NCBI GenBank assembly: GCA_965242565.1
Contig: OZ251457.1
Coordinates: forward strand, 1,860,001-1,924,000
From: CATQGW01 sp965242565
Lineage (GTDB): Bacteria; Chloroflexota; Dehalococcoidia; Bin125
DNA length: 64,000 bases
Direction of reading: 5' to 3'
Positions within the stretch are counted from its first letter, which is position 1. Each line of letters starts with the position of its first letter. The translations under genes were made by a program, and so were the position numbers. The notes beneath the pieces are model-generated. The model had not been told where the DNA came from. It saw nothing but the letters and a program-made list of their open reading frames with translations, and did no database searches. Shown in pieces: positions 1 through 8,577 of this stretch.

Positions 1-809
1 GGCGCCCAGGTCGATTCCTCGCGGTTGACGACGCTGATCATCTCGCCGCCGCCGAGGAAGGGATCGAGGTCGGCGAGCAACTCGCGCCGCCCCCAGAGCA
101 CGCCGACGCCGGTCGGTCCGAGCATCTTGTGGGCCGAAAACGCGGCAAAATCGATGCCCAGCGCGCGGACGTCGATGGGCATGTGCGGGGCGCTCTGCGC
201 GGCGTCGAGAATGACGGTTGCGTCCACCGCGCGGGCCATCTCCACCAGCTCGGCGACGGGGGCGATCGCGCCGAGCACGTTGGACATGTGGGCGACGGAG
301 ACGATTCGGGTGCGGGGGTTGAAGAGCGAGCGCGCCTGATCGATGTCCAATTCGCCGTCGTCGGTCAGTTCGATGAAGCGCAGGCGCGCGCCGCTGCGCT
401 GCGCGAGCAGCTGCCAGGGCACGAGGTTGGAGTGGTGCTCGAGCGCGGAGAGGATGATCTCGTCGTCGGGGCGCAGGCGCGCGCCGAGCGTGTAGGCGAG
501 CAGGTTGAGCGACTCGGTGGTGTTGCGGGTGAAGACGATTTCCTGCGCGTGCGCCGCGCCGATGAAGTCGGCGGTCTTGCGGCGCGTCTGCTCGTAGGCG
601 GCGGTGGCTTCTTCAGCCAGGGTGTGCAGGCCGCGGTGGATGTTGGCGTTGGTATTGGAGTAGTAGTCGGTCAGCGCCTCGATCACCTGGCGCGGTTTCT
701 GGGTGGTGGCGGCGTTGTCGAGGTAGACGAGCGGCTTGCCGCGCACCTCGCGGCGGAGGATGGGGAAGTCGGCGCGGATCGCCTCTACGTCGAGCGCGGC
801 GGCGGTCAT
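1..809 (-). CDS. sufS: Cysteine desulfurase SufS, 3' end cut by the window edge
   Basis: PLP-dependent enzyme that takes sulfur from L-cysteine and hands it to the SufBCD scaffold. About 269 residues are present, starting MTAAALDVEAIR. Family signatures seen are LDNAATTQKP near the N-terminus, NANIHRG, the SALEHHSN stretch, LDAAQS, and the PLP-lysine motif SAHKMLGPTG. The catalytic cysteine lies in the part beyond the window. The ATG overlaps the stop of the upstream Rieske gene (ATGA), so the two are translationally coupled. It is the last visible gene of the suf operon. Only the C-terminal part is missing, and identification is secure. Confidence 0.93.
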   Translation of the reverse strand, partial: MTAAALDVEAIRADFPILRREVRGKPLVYLDNAATTQKPRQVIEALTDYYSNTNANIHRGLHTLAEEATAAYEQTRRKTADFIGAAHAQEIVFTRNTTESLNLLAYTLGARLRPDDEIILSALEHHSNLVPWQLLAQRSGARLRFIELTDDGELDIDQARSLFNPRTRIVSVAHMSNVLGAIAPVAELVEMARAVDATVILDAAQSAPHMPIDVRALGIDFAAFSAHKMLGPTGVGVLWGRRELLADLDPFLGGGEMISVVNREESTWA

Positions 810-1123
810 TCGTCGCCCAACTCGATCAGCAGCTCGCCGTCTTCGACGGCCACGGCGTAGCAGGCGACGCGCCCCACGGCGGGCAGCGTGCGGGCCTGGC
901 CGGTGGTGACATCGAAGAGCGCGCCGTGGCGGGGACACTCGATCATTTCGCCGTCCAGTTCACCCTCGCCGAGCGGTCCGTCGTCGTGCGTACAGCGGTT
1001 CTCGATCGCGTAGACCTCGCCGGAGGCGAGGCGGCAAAGCGCGACGCTGCGCCCGCCGACTTCCACCACCCGCGCCTCGCCGGCGGGCAGGTCGTCGAGC
1101 GGTCCGAGCCGCTGCGCGCTCAT
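806..1123 (-). CDS. Rieske [2Fe-2S] ferredoxin in the suf operon
   Basis: Small soluble Rieske protein, 105 aa. It carries the cluster motifs CTHDDGPL and CPRHGALF (C-x-H and C-x2-H), as in the ferredoxin components of aromatic dioxygenases and nitrite reductase NirD-like proteins. No membrane anchor or signal peptide is seen. It overlaps sufD upstream and sufS downstream by four bases each (ATGA). Being encoded inside a suf operon suggests an electron-transfer role in cluster assembly or being a client of it; that role is inference. Confidence 0.9.
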   Translation of the reverse strand: MSAQRLGPLDDLPAGEARVVEVGGRSVALCRLASGEVYAIENRCTHDDGPLGEGELDGEMIECPRHGALFDVTTGQARTLPAVGRVACYAVAVEDGELLIELGDE

Positions 1124-2490
1124 TCGGACACCACAGTGTGCGGGATTTGCAGCTGCTCCTCGATCAGTACATCAAGCACCTCGCGCAGGTGCTCGTCGGC
1201 GATGCCGTCGATGATTTCGGCGAGGAAGCCGCGCACGACCATTCGCTCGGCGATCTCAGGCGGGATGCCGCGCGACTGGAGGTAGAAGAGTTGCTCGGCG
1301 CTGACCGGTCCGACGGCGGCGGCGTGCGAGCACTTGACGTCGTCGGCTTCGATTTCGAGCACCGGAATCGGGTCCGCGCCCGCGCCCTCGTCGAGCAGCA
1401 GGTTGCGCATTGTCTGGAAAGCCGATGTCTTCTGGCCTTCGGGGTCGATCCGGATCACGCCGTACTGGACGGCGTGCGACTCGTCGGTCAGGACGCCGCG
1501 CACGAGCAGTTCGCTGCTGGCGTTGACGCCGTTGTGGTGCTGGCGGGTGATGTGCTCAATGTGCTGGTGTCCGCGGCCGGCGAAGACGCCGTGCAGGTCG
1601 GCGTGCCCGCCGGGCTGATCAAGCTCGAGATCGATCCGCTGTTTGTCGAGGTCCGCGCCGATCGAGACGGAGTTGTAGCGCAGTTGAGCGTCGCGCCCGA
1701 CCTCCGCGACGGCGGTGGTCAGCGCCGCGGTGTCGTGGCTCCAGCGTTGGACCATGGCGAACTGCACGTTGGCGGCCGCTTCGGAGGTGAGCTCGACGGT
1801 GTGGTGGACGAACGGCGCCGTTCCGTCGTCGCGGAGGTCGCCCGAAGGTCCCGCGCCGGCCTCGATCACGGAGACGGCGCTTTCGCGGTCGGCTGCGATC
1901 AGCGTGTAGGCCCAAAGGTCCGAGCCGTCGCCGGGCTGCGAGGTGAGGTGAAAGATCGAGTGGTCAATCTGCACGCCGGGGGGGATGTAGCAGAACATGC
2001 CCTGGGTCCAGAGCGCTGCGCCGAGCGCGCCGTAGCGGTCGAAGGAGGGCGCGTGCGTGCTGCCCAGCCAGCGCTGCACCAGTTGGGGATGCTCGCGCGC
2101 GGCCTGGGAGAGCGGCGCGAGCAGCACGCCGGCGTCGGCCAGGTCGGGGCGCAGTTCGGCGTCCACGCCGTGCCCGCCCACGTGGTAGAGCAGTCCGGCG
2201 TGCGCGTGCGGCGCGAAGATGTGCTCGGGGACGGCGCCGTTGGCGGGCGTTGGGGGCGCGGCTGCGACGCGGCGCGGCAGGCGCGCTTGCGGCGTGCGCC
2301 GCCACTCCTCTTCTTTGCCCGACGGCCAGGGCGTCTCCAGCGCGCGGCGCAGCGCCTGCTGACGCCAGTCGCGCAGCCAGGGCGGTTCGCCGAGCGTGTG
2401 GCTGATCGCGTCGACGCGGTCGACCAGCCCGGCGGGCAAGTCGGCGGACGGGTCGTCGGTCGGTGCGGTGACCAGCGCGGCGTCGCTCAT
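1120..2490 (-). CDS. sufD: Fe-S cluster assembly protein SufD
   Basis: SufB/SufD-family scaffold subunit, 456 aa, partner of SufB and SufC in the SufBC2D complex. The C-terminal half has the family's beta-helix core. The motif VKCSHAAAVG carries the His that corresponds to the functional His of E. coli SufD. It is followed by EQLFYLQSRGIP and a helical tail. The N-terminal third is variable, as is usual. It lies 60 bp downstream of sufB and overlaps the Rieske gene by ATGA. The 60-bp gap to sufB shows no clear terminator. Confidence 0.93.
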   Translation of the reverse strand: MSDAALVTAPTDDPSADLPAGLVDRVDAISHTLGEPPWLRDWRQQALRRALETPWPSGKEEEWRRTPQARLPRRVAAAPPTPANGAVPEHIFAPHAHAGLLYHVGGHGVDAELRPDLADAGVLLAPLSQAAREHPQLVQRWLGSTHAPSFDRYGALGAALWTQGMFCYIPPGVQIDHSIFHLTSQPGDGSDLWAYTLIAADRESAVSVIEAGAGPSGDLRDDGTAPFVHHTVELTSEAAANVQFAMVQRWSHDTAALTTAVAEVGRDAQLRYNSVSIGADLDKQRIDLELDQPGGHADLHGVFAGRGHQHIEHITRQHHNGVNASSELLVRGVLTDESHAVQYGVIRIDPEGQKTSAFQTMRNLLLDEGAGADPIPVLEIEADDVKCSHAAAVGPVSAEQLFYLQSRGIPPEIAERMVVRGFLAEIIDGIADEHLREVLDVLIEEQLQIPHTVVSE

Positions 2491-2550
2491 GAGGTCGCGC
2501 TTTCTAGTCGCGCTTGCGGGCAGTGGGCGGAGCGGTCGGCGTCGTTGTGA

Positions 2551-3963
2551 TTAGCCAATCGCGCCGTCCATCTGTAGTTCGATCAGGCGGTTCATCTCGA
2601 CGGCGTACTCCAGCGGGAGCGACTTGATGATCGGCTCGACGAAGCCGTTGACGATCATTTTGGTCGCCTCTTCCTCGCTCAGCCCGCGCGCCATCAGGTA
2701 GAAGAGCTGCTCCTCGCCGACCTTGGAGACGGTCGCCTCGTGGCCGATGTCCACCTGCTTCTCGTCGATTTCCATGGTCGGGTAGGTGTCGGAGCGGGAG
2801 TGCTCGTCGAGCATCAGGGCGTCGCAGCGGACATTGGAGCGGCAGTGCTCGGCGCCCTCGTAGACCTTGAGCAGGCCGCGGTAGGTGGAGCGCCCGCCGT
2901 CCATCGAGAGGCTCTTGCTGGTGATCACGGAGGTGGTGTGGGGCGCGGCGTGGACGATCTTTGCGCCGGCGTCCTGATGCTGGCCCTGGCCTGCGGAGGC
3001 GATCGAGAGCACCTCGCCGTGCGCGCCGGGCTCCATCAGGTAGACGGCGGGGTACTTCATCGTCAGCTTGCTGCCGAGGTTGCCGTCGACCCAGGTCATC
3101 ACGGCGTCGCGCTGGGCGACGGCGCGCTTGGTGACCAGGTTGTAGACGTTGTTGGACCAGTTCTGGATCGTGGTGTAGCGCACGTTGGAGCCGGGCTTGC
3201 AGATGATCTCGACGACCGCGCTGTGCAGCGAGTCGGACGAGTAGATCGGCGCGGTGCAGCCCTCGACGTAGTGGACCGACGCACCCTCGTCGGCGATGAT
3301 CAGGGTGCGCTCGAACTGCCCCATGTCTTCGGAGTTGATCCGGAAGTAGGCCTGGAGCGGGATGTCGACCTCGACGCCGGGCGGCACGTAGATGAAGGAG
3401 CCGCCGGACCAGACGGCGGTGTTGAGCGCGGCGAACTTGTTGTCGTTGGGCGGGATCACGGTGGTGAAGTACTCGCGCACCAGGTCGGGATGCTCGCGCA
3501 GCGCCTGATCGGTGCCGAGGAAGAGCACGCCCTTCTCTTCCAGGTCCTCGCGGATGTTGTGGTAGACGACCTCGGAGTCGTATTGCGCGCCGACGCCGGC
3601 CAGCAGCCCCTGCTTCTCGGCCTCGGGAATGCCCAGCTTGTCGTAGGTGTCCTTGATGTAGTCGGGCACGTCCTCCCAGGAGGACTCGTCGCGGTCGGTG
3701 GCGCGGACGTAGTAGTGGATGTCGTTGAAGTCGATGTCGCCCAGCTCGCCGCCCCATTCGGGCATGGGGCGCGAGTTGAAGTGGTCAAGCGCCTTGAGCC
3801 GCAGCCCGCGCATCCAGTCGGGCTCCTCCTTGATGTCGGAGATCGTGTTGACGACATCGGCGCTGAGGCCCTTGGGCAGCTTGACCAGCGCCTCCACATC
3901 GTCGTGGAAGCCGAATTCGTATTCGCTGCGGGGCGTGACCGGGGCGGTCTGCGCGGTGGTCAT
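2551..3963 (-). CDS. sufB: Fe-S cluster assembly protein SufB
   Basis: Core scaffold subunit of the SufBCD complex, 470 aa, the usual length. Motifs seen are EYEFGFHDDVE at the N-terminus, the YVPPGVEVD stretch, YVEGCTAPIY, the conserved Cys of VRCDALMLDEHSRSDTYP, and the C-terminal GHEATVSKVGEEQLFYL. The start ATG overlaps the sufC stop (ATGA), so synthesis is coupled to that of the ATPase. It is the most conserved gene of the window and its identification is secure. Confidence 0.96.
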   Translation of the reverse strand: MTTAQTAPVTPRSEYEFGFHDDVEALVKLPKGLSADVVNTISDIKEEPDWMRGLRLKALDHFNSRPMPEWGGELGDIDFNDIHYYVRATDRDESSWEDVPDYIKDTYDKLGIPEAEKQGLLAGVGAQYDSEVVYHNIREDLEEKGVLFLGTDQALREHPDLVREYFTTVIPPNDNKFAALNTAVWSGGSFIYVPPGVEVDIPLQAYFRINSEDMGQFERTLIIADEGASVHYVEGCTAPIYSSDSLHSAVVEIICKPGSNVRYTTIQNWSNNVYNLVTKRAVAQRDAVMTWVDGNLGSKLTMKYPAVYLMEPGAHGEVLSIASAGQGQHQDAGAKIVHAAPHTTSVITSKSLSMDGGRSTYRGLLKVYEGAEHCRSNVRCDALMLDEHSRSDTYPTMEIDEKQVDIGHEATVSKVGEEQLFYLMARGLSEEEATKMIVNGFVEPIIKSLPLEYAVEMNRLIELQMDGAIG

Positions 3964-4733
3964 GCGGTCACCAGTCCTTCCTGACGCGCCTTGGCCTGGA
4001 AGAAGGGCTCGTAGCCGTCGGCTTCGAGCCGTTCCGCGAGGCCGGCGTCGCCGGATTCGACGATCGTGCCGTCGATGAGCACGTGTACGTGGTCGGGCTG
4101 CACGTAGTGCAGGATGCGTTGGTAGTGGGTGATCAGCAGGATCGCGTTGTCTTCCGAGTGGAAGGCGTTGATCCCCTCGGAGACGATCCGCAGCGCGTCG
4201 ATGTCGAGGCCGGAGTCGGTCTCGTCCATGATCGCGACCGCGGGCTGGAGCAGGCCGAGTTGGAGGATTTCGGCGCGCTTCTTCTCGCCGCCGGAGAAGC
4301 CGTCGTTGACATAGCGGCGGACGAACTGCTCGTCGATCTGGAGCTCGCCGAGCACCTGATTGAGCGTCTGGCGGAACTCGCGCACAGGGATTTCCTCGCC
4401 GCGCCGGGCGCTCATCGCGCGGCGCAGGAAGTTGATCATTGAGACGCCCGGCACATCGGTGGGGTACTGGAAGGCGAGGAAGAGGCCGGCGCGGGCGCGC
4501 TCATCGGGCGCGAGCTCGAGCAGGCTATCGCCGCTGAGCCGGATGTCGCCGCCGTTGACGGTGTAGCGCGGGTGCCCCATCAGCGTGTTGGCGAGGGTGC
4601 TTTTGCCCGAGCCGTTGGGGCCCATGATCGCGTGGACCTCGCCGGGGCGCAGGGTGAGCGAGAGGCCGTTGACGATTTGGATGTCGTCTACGGCCACGCG
4701 CAGGGCGTCGATCTCGAAGAGCGGAGCTGTCAT
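3960..4733 (-). CDS. sufC: Fe-S assembly ATPase SufC
   Basis: ABC-type ATPase of the SufBCD complex, 257 aa and without membrane segments. Walker A is GPNGSGKST, the signature is FSGGEKKRAEILQ and Walker B is AIMDETDSGLDIDAL; these last two are diagnostic for SufC rather than for a transporter ATPase. It follows sufR by about 50 bp on the same strand and overlaps sufB. ATP binding by SufC drives rearrangement of the SufB-SufD scaffold (family knowledge). Confidence 0.96.
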   Translation of the reverse strand: MTAPLFEIDALRVAVDDIQIVNGLSLTLRPGEVHAIMGPNGSGKSTLANTLMGHPRYTVNGGDIRLSGDSLLELAPDERARAGLFLAFQYPTDVPGVSMINFLRRAMSARRGEEIPVREFRQTLNQVLGELQIDEQFVRRYVNDGFSGGEKKRAEILQLGLLQPAVAIMDETDSGLDIDALRIVSEGINAFHSEDNAILLITHYQRILHYVQPDHVHVLIDGTIVESGDAGLAERLEADGYEPFFQAKARQEGLVTA

Positions 4734-4784
4734 GCGCTCGCGCCGCCTCTCTGTTGCTGTCGTGTGTGGAAGTTCACGTGCGTG

Positions 4785-5423
4785 TCAGACCGCCTGCTGT
4801 TCGGGCGCGACGGGATGCAGTGGAATGACGTACTCGCAGCCCGGATCGCCGTCGGCGAGGCGCCCGGTCTGTTCGACGGTCCGGCCGACGAGCTTTTCGA
4901 TGGTCAGCCGGTCGGCTTCGCAGACGCAGTCGCTGGCGGCGGCCGCGCCGATGTAGGGGCAGGCGTTGTTGACCAGGTGGATGCCGTCCTCGCCGCGCTC
5001 CCAGCTGTCGAGGATGCCCTCTGGCCGTAGCGCATCAACGACGTCGTCGACGCGCTGCTCAATGCTGCCCTCGTGGACCTCCTCGCGGTGCGCCTCGGCG
5101 ACCTGGGTGGCGAGGGCGTCGGAGAGCGCCTGCGGGGGAATGCGCAGGCGCACCATCTCGGCGAGCAGCCGCTCGGTCAGCTGCGGCGTGCGGTCGCGCA
5201 CGGCGCGGACGCCCTCGTCGGTCGCGCGGTAAAGGTAGGAGGGGCGGCCCGGCCCGCGCCGCAGCGCCTCGATCTCCAGCAGCCCCTCGGCTTCCAGGCG
5301 GTCAAGGTGCCGCCGCACGGTCGCGTCGGAGATGCCGACCACGCCGCTCAGCGCGGCGACGGTCGCGCCGCCCATGTCGACGACGCGCCGCAGCAGGACG
5401 GATCGGGTGTCGCTCGGTCGCAC
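4785..5423 (-). CDS. sufR: SufR-like Fe-S sensing transcriptional regulator
   Basis: Winged-helix regulator of 212 aa. The N-terminal helix-turn-helix is of the ArsR/DeoR kind (VVGISDATVRRHLDRLE, then a wing with RRGPGRPSYLY). The C-terminal part has four cysteines (ACPYIG, DCVCEAD, GDPGCEY), the arrangement by which SufR proteins bind a [4Fe-4S] cluster. I chose the GTG at 5423 because it is preceded by GAGG/GGAG and the protein then begins directly with the DNA-binding domain; the frame is open further upstream without homology. It is the first gene of the suf operon, consistent with autoregulation. Confidence 0.88.
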   Translation of the reverse strand: MRPSDTRSVLLRRVVDMGGATVAALSGVVGISDATVRRHLDRLEAEGLLEIEALRRGPGRPSYLYRATDEGVRAVRDRTPQLTERLLAEMVRLRIPPQALSDALATQVAEAHREEVHEGSIEQRVDDVVDALRPEGILDSWERGEDGIHLVNNACPYIGAAAASDCVCEADRLTIEKLVGRTVEQTGRLADGDPGCEYVIPLHPVAPEQQAV

Positions 5424-5448
5424 GGCTCCAACCTCTCCCCTCTCAGTG

Positions 5449-5461
5449 GAGTTTATCACTC
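5449..5461. promoter_or_regulatory. Candidate SufR operator dyad upstream of sufR
   Basis: GAGT-N5-ACTC dyad in an AT-richer stretch, 26-38 bp upstream of the sufR start codon. Actinobacterial SufR sites are reported as dyads with a 5-bp spacer; the match here is only in form, so assignment is inference. Confidence 0.33.
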
Positions 5462-5508
5462 TCAATTGTCGGAAAGGATCGCAACCCCCCACGGCAGCGC
5501 AAGCCGCG

Positions 5509-6342
5509 CTACACGCGGGCCTCGCCGTCGCCGGCAGCATCGCCGACCGGGGAGCGGCGAGGGAGGGGGATCAGGACGGTGCGATCCAGGTCGGGATGGG
5601 GCTGGACGGCGAAGTCGAGGCCGAAGACGGGGCGCAGTACGTCGGGGTCGAGCGCGGCGCGGGGGGCGTCGCAGCAGACCAACTCGCCGCGGTGCAGCAC
5701 GGCGACGCGGTCGGCATAGGCGGCGGCGAGGTTGAGGTCGTGCAGCACGGCGACGATCGCCGCGCCCTCCGCCGCGAGCTCGTGCAGCAGGTCCAGCACC
5801 AGATGTTGATGGCGCGGATCGAGGTGCGCGGTGGGTTCGTCGACGACCAGAATCGGCGTTTCTTGGGCGAGCACGCGGGCCAGGGTGACGCGCGACTGCT
5901 CGCCGCCGGAGAGGGTGGGGTAGGCGCGCGGCGCGTATTCGCGGGTGGCGGTCAGGCGCATCACGTTGTCGGCCAGCTGCGCGCCGTGTTCGCGCTCGCC
6001 GCGTTCGCCCTCCCAGGGCGCGCGGCCCATCCGCACCACTTCGCGAGCGGTGAAGAGGAAGGGCAGATGGCTGCTCTGCGGCATCACTGCGCGGCGGCGG
6101 GCCAGCTCGCGCGCCGAGTACTCGGCGATCGGGCAGCCGTCGATCTCCACGCGCCCGGCGGCGGGCTGCGCGTCGCCGGCCAGCAGCCGCAGCAGCGTGG
6201 TCTTGCCCGCGCCGTTGGGCCCGACGATCGCGACCAGCTCGCCGCCGTGGATGTCGAGGCTCACGCCGCGCAGCAGTTCCTTACCGTCGACGGCGTAGTC
6301 GACGGCGACGGCGCGCAGCGCGGCGACCTCCGGCGCGTTCAT
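5509..6342 (-). CDS. HmuV-like haem/siderophore ABC transporter ATPase
   Basis: ABC ATPase of 277 aa resembling HmuV/FecE/BtuD proteins that energise import of haem, siderophores or cobalamin. Walker A is GPNGAGKTT, the Q-loop MPQSSHLPF, the signature LSGGEQSRV, Walker B ILVVDEPTAHLD and the switch His is in VLHDLNLAA. The start at 6342 has GGAGGT about 9 bp upstream; an in-frame ATG at 6369 is possible. No permease or binding-protein gene is next to it, so it either pairs with a distant permease or lies at the edge of a rearranged operon. The exact substrate cannot be read from the sequence. Confidence 0.82.
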   Translation of the reverse strand: MNAPEVAALRAVAVDYAVDGKELLRGVSLDIHGGELVAIVGPNGAGKTTLLRLLAGDAQPAAGRVEIDGCPIAEYSARELARRRAVMPQSSHLPFLFTAREVVRMGRAPWEGERGEREHGAQLADNVMRLTATREYAPRAYPTLSGGEQSRVTLARVLAQETPILVVDEPTAHLDPRHQHLVLDLLHELAAEGAAIVAVLHDLNLAAAYADRVAVLHRGELVCCDAPRAALDPDVLRPVFGLDFAVQPHPDLDRTVLIPLPRRSPVGDAAGDGEARV

Positions 6343-6388
6343 CGCTTGCGGACCTCCAACCCGTCTCACGGCGCGACGGCCGGGACGG

Positions 6389-7159
6389 CTAGACCTCGAT
6401 CGTCATTCCGTCATATGCCGCCGCGACGCTACCGGCAAACGCCGCCTGCGCCTGCGCGTGGATCGCTTCGCGGTCGCTGTCGAACCAGAAGTGGGTCAGC
6501 ACGAGCCGCCCGACCCCGGCGCCGCGGGCCAATTCCACGGCTTGCAACGCGGTCAGGTGGCCGCGCACCGGGCCGTCTTCGGGCTCATCCAGCGTTGCTT
6601 CGCAGAGCATCAGGTCCGCGCCGCGCGCCAGCGCCGCGACGGCCTCGCTGGGCGCGGTGTCGCCGCTGTAGACGAGCGAGCGCGAGCCTTCGATTCGCAC
6701 GGCGTAGCCGGGGACATAATGGACGCCCTCAACGAAGTGCGCGGTCAGGCCCTCGCTCAGACCGTCGTCAAGCGTGAGCGATCTGCCGGCGGCGTATTCC
6801 TCGACGGTGAAGGTGTTTTCCAGGAAGTCGGGCGGGAAGCAGACGGCGGAGAGCACTTCGGCGAAGGTGGCGCGTCCGCCGGGCGGCAGATGCAGGCGCA
6901 CCCGGCGCTCCCGCAGACCGGCCATGTCGCGGGTTAAACGGAAGCGCAGCGGCAGCACGTCGATGAAGTGATCGGCGTGCATGTGGGAGATGATGATGTG
7001 GTCAATGTCGGCGTCGGGGCGGCGTTCGAGGAGCGCGGCGGCGACGCCGTGCCCGCAATCGAGCAGCACGCGCACGCCGCGGTCTTCGAGCAGGTAGCCG
7101 GAGCAAACGCCGCCCGCCGGCGGGCAGGCCGCGCCCGAGCCCAATACGGTGAGATGCAT
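6389..7159 (-). CDS. MBL-fold metallo-hydrolase (RNase Z-like)
   Basis: Metallo-beta-lactamase-fold hydrolase of 256 aa. The metal-binding HxHxDH motif is SHMHADHF, followed by YSGDTAPSEA (conserved Asp) and a terminal LTHFWFD His. The layout resembles the RNase Z/ElaC and arylsulfatase-like branch. The start at 7159 (MHLTVLGSGAA) gives the strand that begins this fold; an upstream ATG adds only basic residues. It lies 46 bp upstream of the ABC ATPase on the same strand. It could be a tRNA 3' processing enzyme or a small-molecule hydrolase; I cannot decide. Confidence 0.82.
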   Translation of the reverse strand: MHLTVLGSGAACPPAGGVCSGYLLEDRGVRVLLDCGHGVAAALLERRPDADIDHIIISHMHADHFIDVLPLRFRLTRDMAGLRERRVRLHLPPGGRATFAEVLSAVCFPPDFLENTFTVEEYAAGRSLTLDDGLSEGLTAHFVEGVHYVPGYAVRIEGSRSLVYSGDTAPSEAVAALARGADLMLCEATLDEPEDGPVRGHLTALQAVELARGAGVGRLVLTHFWFDSDREAIHAQAQAAFAGSVAAAYDGMTIEV

Positions 7160-7250
7160 CGCGCCCCGTTTCGCCCGATCGCGCTCAGTTGCGCACGGTT
7201 TCACCCACTTGCGCACAGCGGCGGCCCGCCTGTGATGTAAAGCTTAGGCA

Positions 7251-7505
7251 ATGCGCGACGATTTGAACCCGGCGGAGGATCGCAGCAGGCGACGTAGGCG
7301 ACGGAACGGAGCGCGCGGCCTCTGTGAGGGCTGCCGCTGGGCGCGCGAGATCGTGAGCGGGCGCGGCTCCGTCTTCCTGCTCTGCGGGCGGCATCAGAAT
7401 GATCCGCGTTTCGCCAAGTACCCTCCGCTACCAGTGCTCGCCTGCGCGGGGTTCGAGCCGCCCAATGAGCCGCGGGGGTACGAGGAACACCGGGAGCAAC
7501 CATGA
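7251..7505 (+). CDS. Small Cys-rich conserved protein
   Basis: 84 aa, with CEGCRW, FLLCGRH and LACAGFEP giving four cysteines that could form a zinc knuckle or treble-clef-like site. DPRFAKYPPLPVLACAGFEP looks like a conserved tail of short proteins found in Chloroflexota; this is from memory of such sequences, not a search. The N-terminus is Arg-rich. Its stop overlaps the start of the AI-2E family transporter by four bases (ATGA), so the two are co-translated. Function unknown. Confidence 0.7.
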   Translation: MRDDLNPAEDRSRRRRRRNGARGLCEGCRWAREIVSGRGSVFLLCGRHQNDPRFAKYPPLPVLACAGFEPPNEPRGYEEHREQP

Positions 7506-8557
7506 CGCCGACCAGCCCGCACTGGCTGCGCAGCTTTTCGGATGTCGCCTGGCGGCTGCTGGTCGTGGCGGGCTTCCTGATTCTGCTCGGCCTGGCCGTG
7601 GCGCGGTTGCGGCTGATCTTCCTGCCGCTGCTGGCGGCGATCATCCTGGCCACCGCGCTGCTACCGGTGAAGCGCGCGTTGTGTCGGCGCGGCTGGCCCA
7701 ACACACTGGCCACGATCGTCGTGGTGGGCGGCGCGGCGCTGGCGCTGATCGGCGTCGGCGCGGCGGCGGCCGCCACGGTGGTGAGCGACTACAACGAGCT
7801 CAACCTGGACATCGAAAACGGCTTCACCCGGCTCTTTGAGAGCGCCGCCGACACGCTGGGCGTATCGCAGGAGCAGGTCGACGACGCGCTCGACAACATC
7901 CTTAACGCGGTGCGCGGCAACGCCGGCACGCTGGCGGGCGGGCTATTCAGCGGGGTGCTGGTGCTGGCCGAGGTGGTGGCGGGCGCGGCGCTGATGATCG
8001 TGCTGCTCTTTCTGATCGTGAAAGACGCCGAACAGATGCAGCGGGCGATCGCCCGCCGCCTGCGGCGCGGCAGCCGACGCGGCTTCCTTGAGCTGAGCAC
8101 ATCGATCTGGACCACGCTCGGCGGCTACTTCCGCGGGATGCTGGCGGTGGCGCTGATCGACGGCGTGTTGATCGGCATCGGGTTGGCGATCATCGGGGTG
8201 CCGTTCGCGCTGGCGCTGGGCGTGCTGACGTTCTTCGGGGCGTTCATCCCGGTCGTCGGCGCGCTGCTGGCGGGCGCGGCGGCGGTGCTGGTCGCGCTGG
8301 CGACGGAGGGCACGGGCGCGGCGATCGGCGTGGGCGTGCTGGTGCTGGCCGTGCAGCAGCTTGAGGGCAACGTGCTCGCGCCGATGATTTTGGGGCGCGC
8401 CGTCTCGCTGCACCCGGCGGTGATCCTGATCGCGGTGGCGGTCGGCGGCGCGCTGTGGGGAATTCTGGGGGCGTTCGTGGCGGTGCCGGTGGCGACGGTG
8501 GCGGTGACGCTGCTGGATCACTACACGGCGCGCCGCATCGTCGACGCCGGTCCGTGA
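7502..8557 (+). CDS. AI-2E family transporter (PerM/TqsA-like)
   Basis: Integral membrane protein of 351 aa with about eight hydrophobic segments. Two lie near the N-terminus (LLVVAGFLILLGLA, LLAAIILATALLP), a cluster in the middle, and the family C-terminal core includes GVLTFFGAFIPVVGALLAG and VLVLAVQQLEGNVLAPMILG (QxxEGNxLxPxI). Members export signals or ions; the substrate is not predictable. It is translationally coupled to the small Cys-rich protein upstream and converges with the crotonase at 8578. Confidence 0.9.
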   Translation: MTPTSPHWLRSFSDVAWRLLVVAGFLILLGLAVARLRLIFLPLLAAIILATALLPVKRALCRRGWPNTLATIVVVGGAALALIGVGAAAAATVVSDYNELNLDIENGFTRLFESAADTLGVSQEQVDDALDNILNAVRGNAGTLAGGLFSGVLVLAEVVAGAALMIVLLFLIVKDAEQMQRAIARRLRRGSRRGFLELSTSIWTTLGGYFRGMLAVALIDGVLIGIGLAIIGVPFALALGVLTFFGAFIPVVGALLAGAAAVLVALATEGTGAAIGVGVLVLAVQQLEGNVLAPMILGRAVSLHPAVILIAVAVGGALWGILGAFVAVPVATVAVTLLDHYTARRIVDAGP

Positions 8558-8577
8558 CTGGATCTCAGTCTCAGCCG

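Noticed and set aside
1138..2550. A 470-codon plus-strand frame opposite sufD
   Set aside because: Antisense to a gene with complete SufD motifs; no recognisable protein.
5509..6342. Naming the ATPase as part of a complete haem importer
   Set aside because: No permease or haem-binding protein gene is next to it; only the ATPase type is supported.
7440..7460. GGGTTCGAGCCGCCC stretch resembling a tRNA T-arm
   Set aside because: It lies inside the small Cys-rich coding region and no acceptor or anticodon stem can be built around it.
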